A DNA stretch of 14,123 bases from CALEUX01 sp037439945 (lineage in GTDB: Bacteria; Bacteroidota; Bacteroidia; Bacteroidales; Marinilabiliaceae): NCBI GenBank assembly GCA_037439945.1, contig JBBIVA010000106.1, positions 1 to 14,123 of the forward strand, given 5' to 3'. Shown piece by piece: positions 14,094 through 14,123 of this stretch (position 1 is the stretch's first letter; each line of letters opens with the position of its first letter). A program made the translations under genes and the position numbers. Under the pieces are notes generated by a model. The model worked only from the letters and a program-made list of their open reading frames with translations, was not told the DNA's origin and made no database searches.

Positions 14094-14123
14094 GGTTAAA
14101 ACTATAATTTAAGCTGCATTTTT

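Overview
The window looks like a stretch of Bacteroidota chromosome, probably Bacteroidales or Marinilabiliales. The DNA is AT-rich and Shine-Dalgarno sequences are largely absent. Three of the promoters that can be recognised (two before recQ, one before the DUF5063 gene) have the TTG-N17-23-TAnnTTTG form of this phylum, and a TAnnTTTG -7 box precedes guaB. The gene families (short RecQ without HRDC, a DUF5063 protein next to an exonuclease and an RlmI-like methyltransferase) also fit. The order-level placement is inference.

Layout: (1) 1-458, the 3' end of a beta-lactamase-family serine hydrolase, cut off by an in-frame stop and probably a remnant. (2) 459-687, intergenic, with a stacked three-stem inverted repeat at 596-653. 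(3) 688-1689 (+), an NAD(P)-binding SDR/epimerase-like protein. (4) 1700-1894 (-), the tail of a radical SAM/SPASM gene with no start codon, a gene fossil. (5) 1975-3444 (-), guaB, diverging from recQ. (6) 3646-11694 (+), six co-oriented genes: recQ, DUF5063, a DEDDy 3'-5' exonuclease, an RlmI-like rRNA methyltransferase, a DEAD-box RNA helicase and tex. (7) 11695-14123, a sparse region holding a small two-helix membrane protein (-) and a lipoprotein alpha/beta hydrolase (-). Between those two genes lie about 750 bp of palindromes and possible decayed coding sequence, and the window ends in IS-terminus-like sequence.

The plus-strand run is a nucleic-acid housekeeping cluster: DNA repair helicase, nuclease, rRNA modification, RNA helicase and an S1-domain transcription accessory factor. 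DUF5063, the exonuclease and the methyltransferase are tightly packed behind one promoter and probably form an operon. The other three genes may be read through or have their own promoters. guaB supplies GMP independently.

No defence system, CRISPR array, tRNA or rRNA was found, and nothing here amounts to a convincing new multi-gene system. The most unusual content is non-genic: the SPASM remnant, the stacked stem at 596-653, and the palindrome-rich 12.6-13.1 kb region, which reads like decayed mobile or repetitive DNA.
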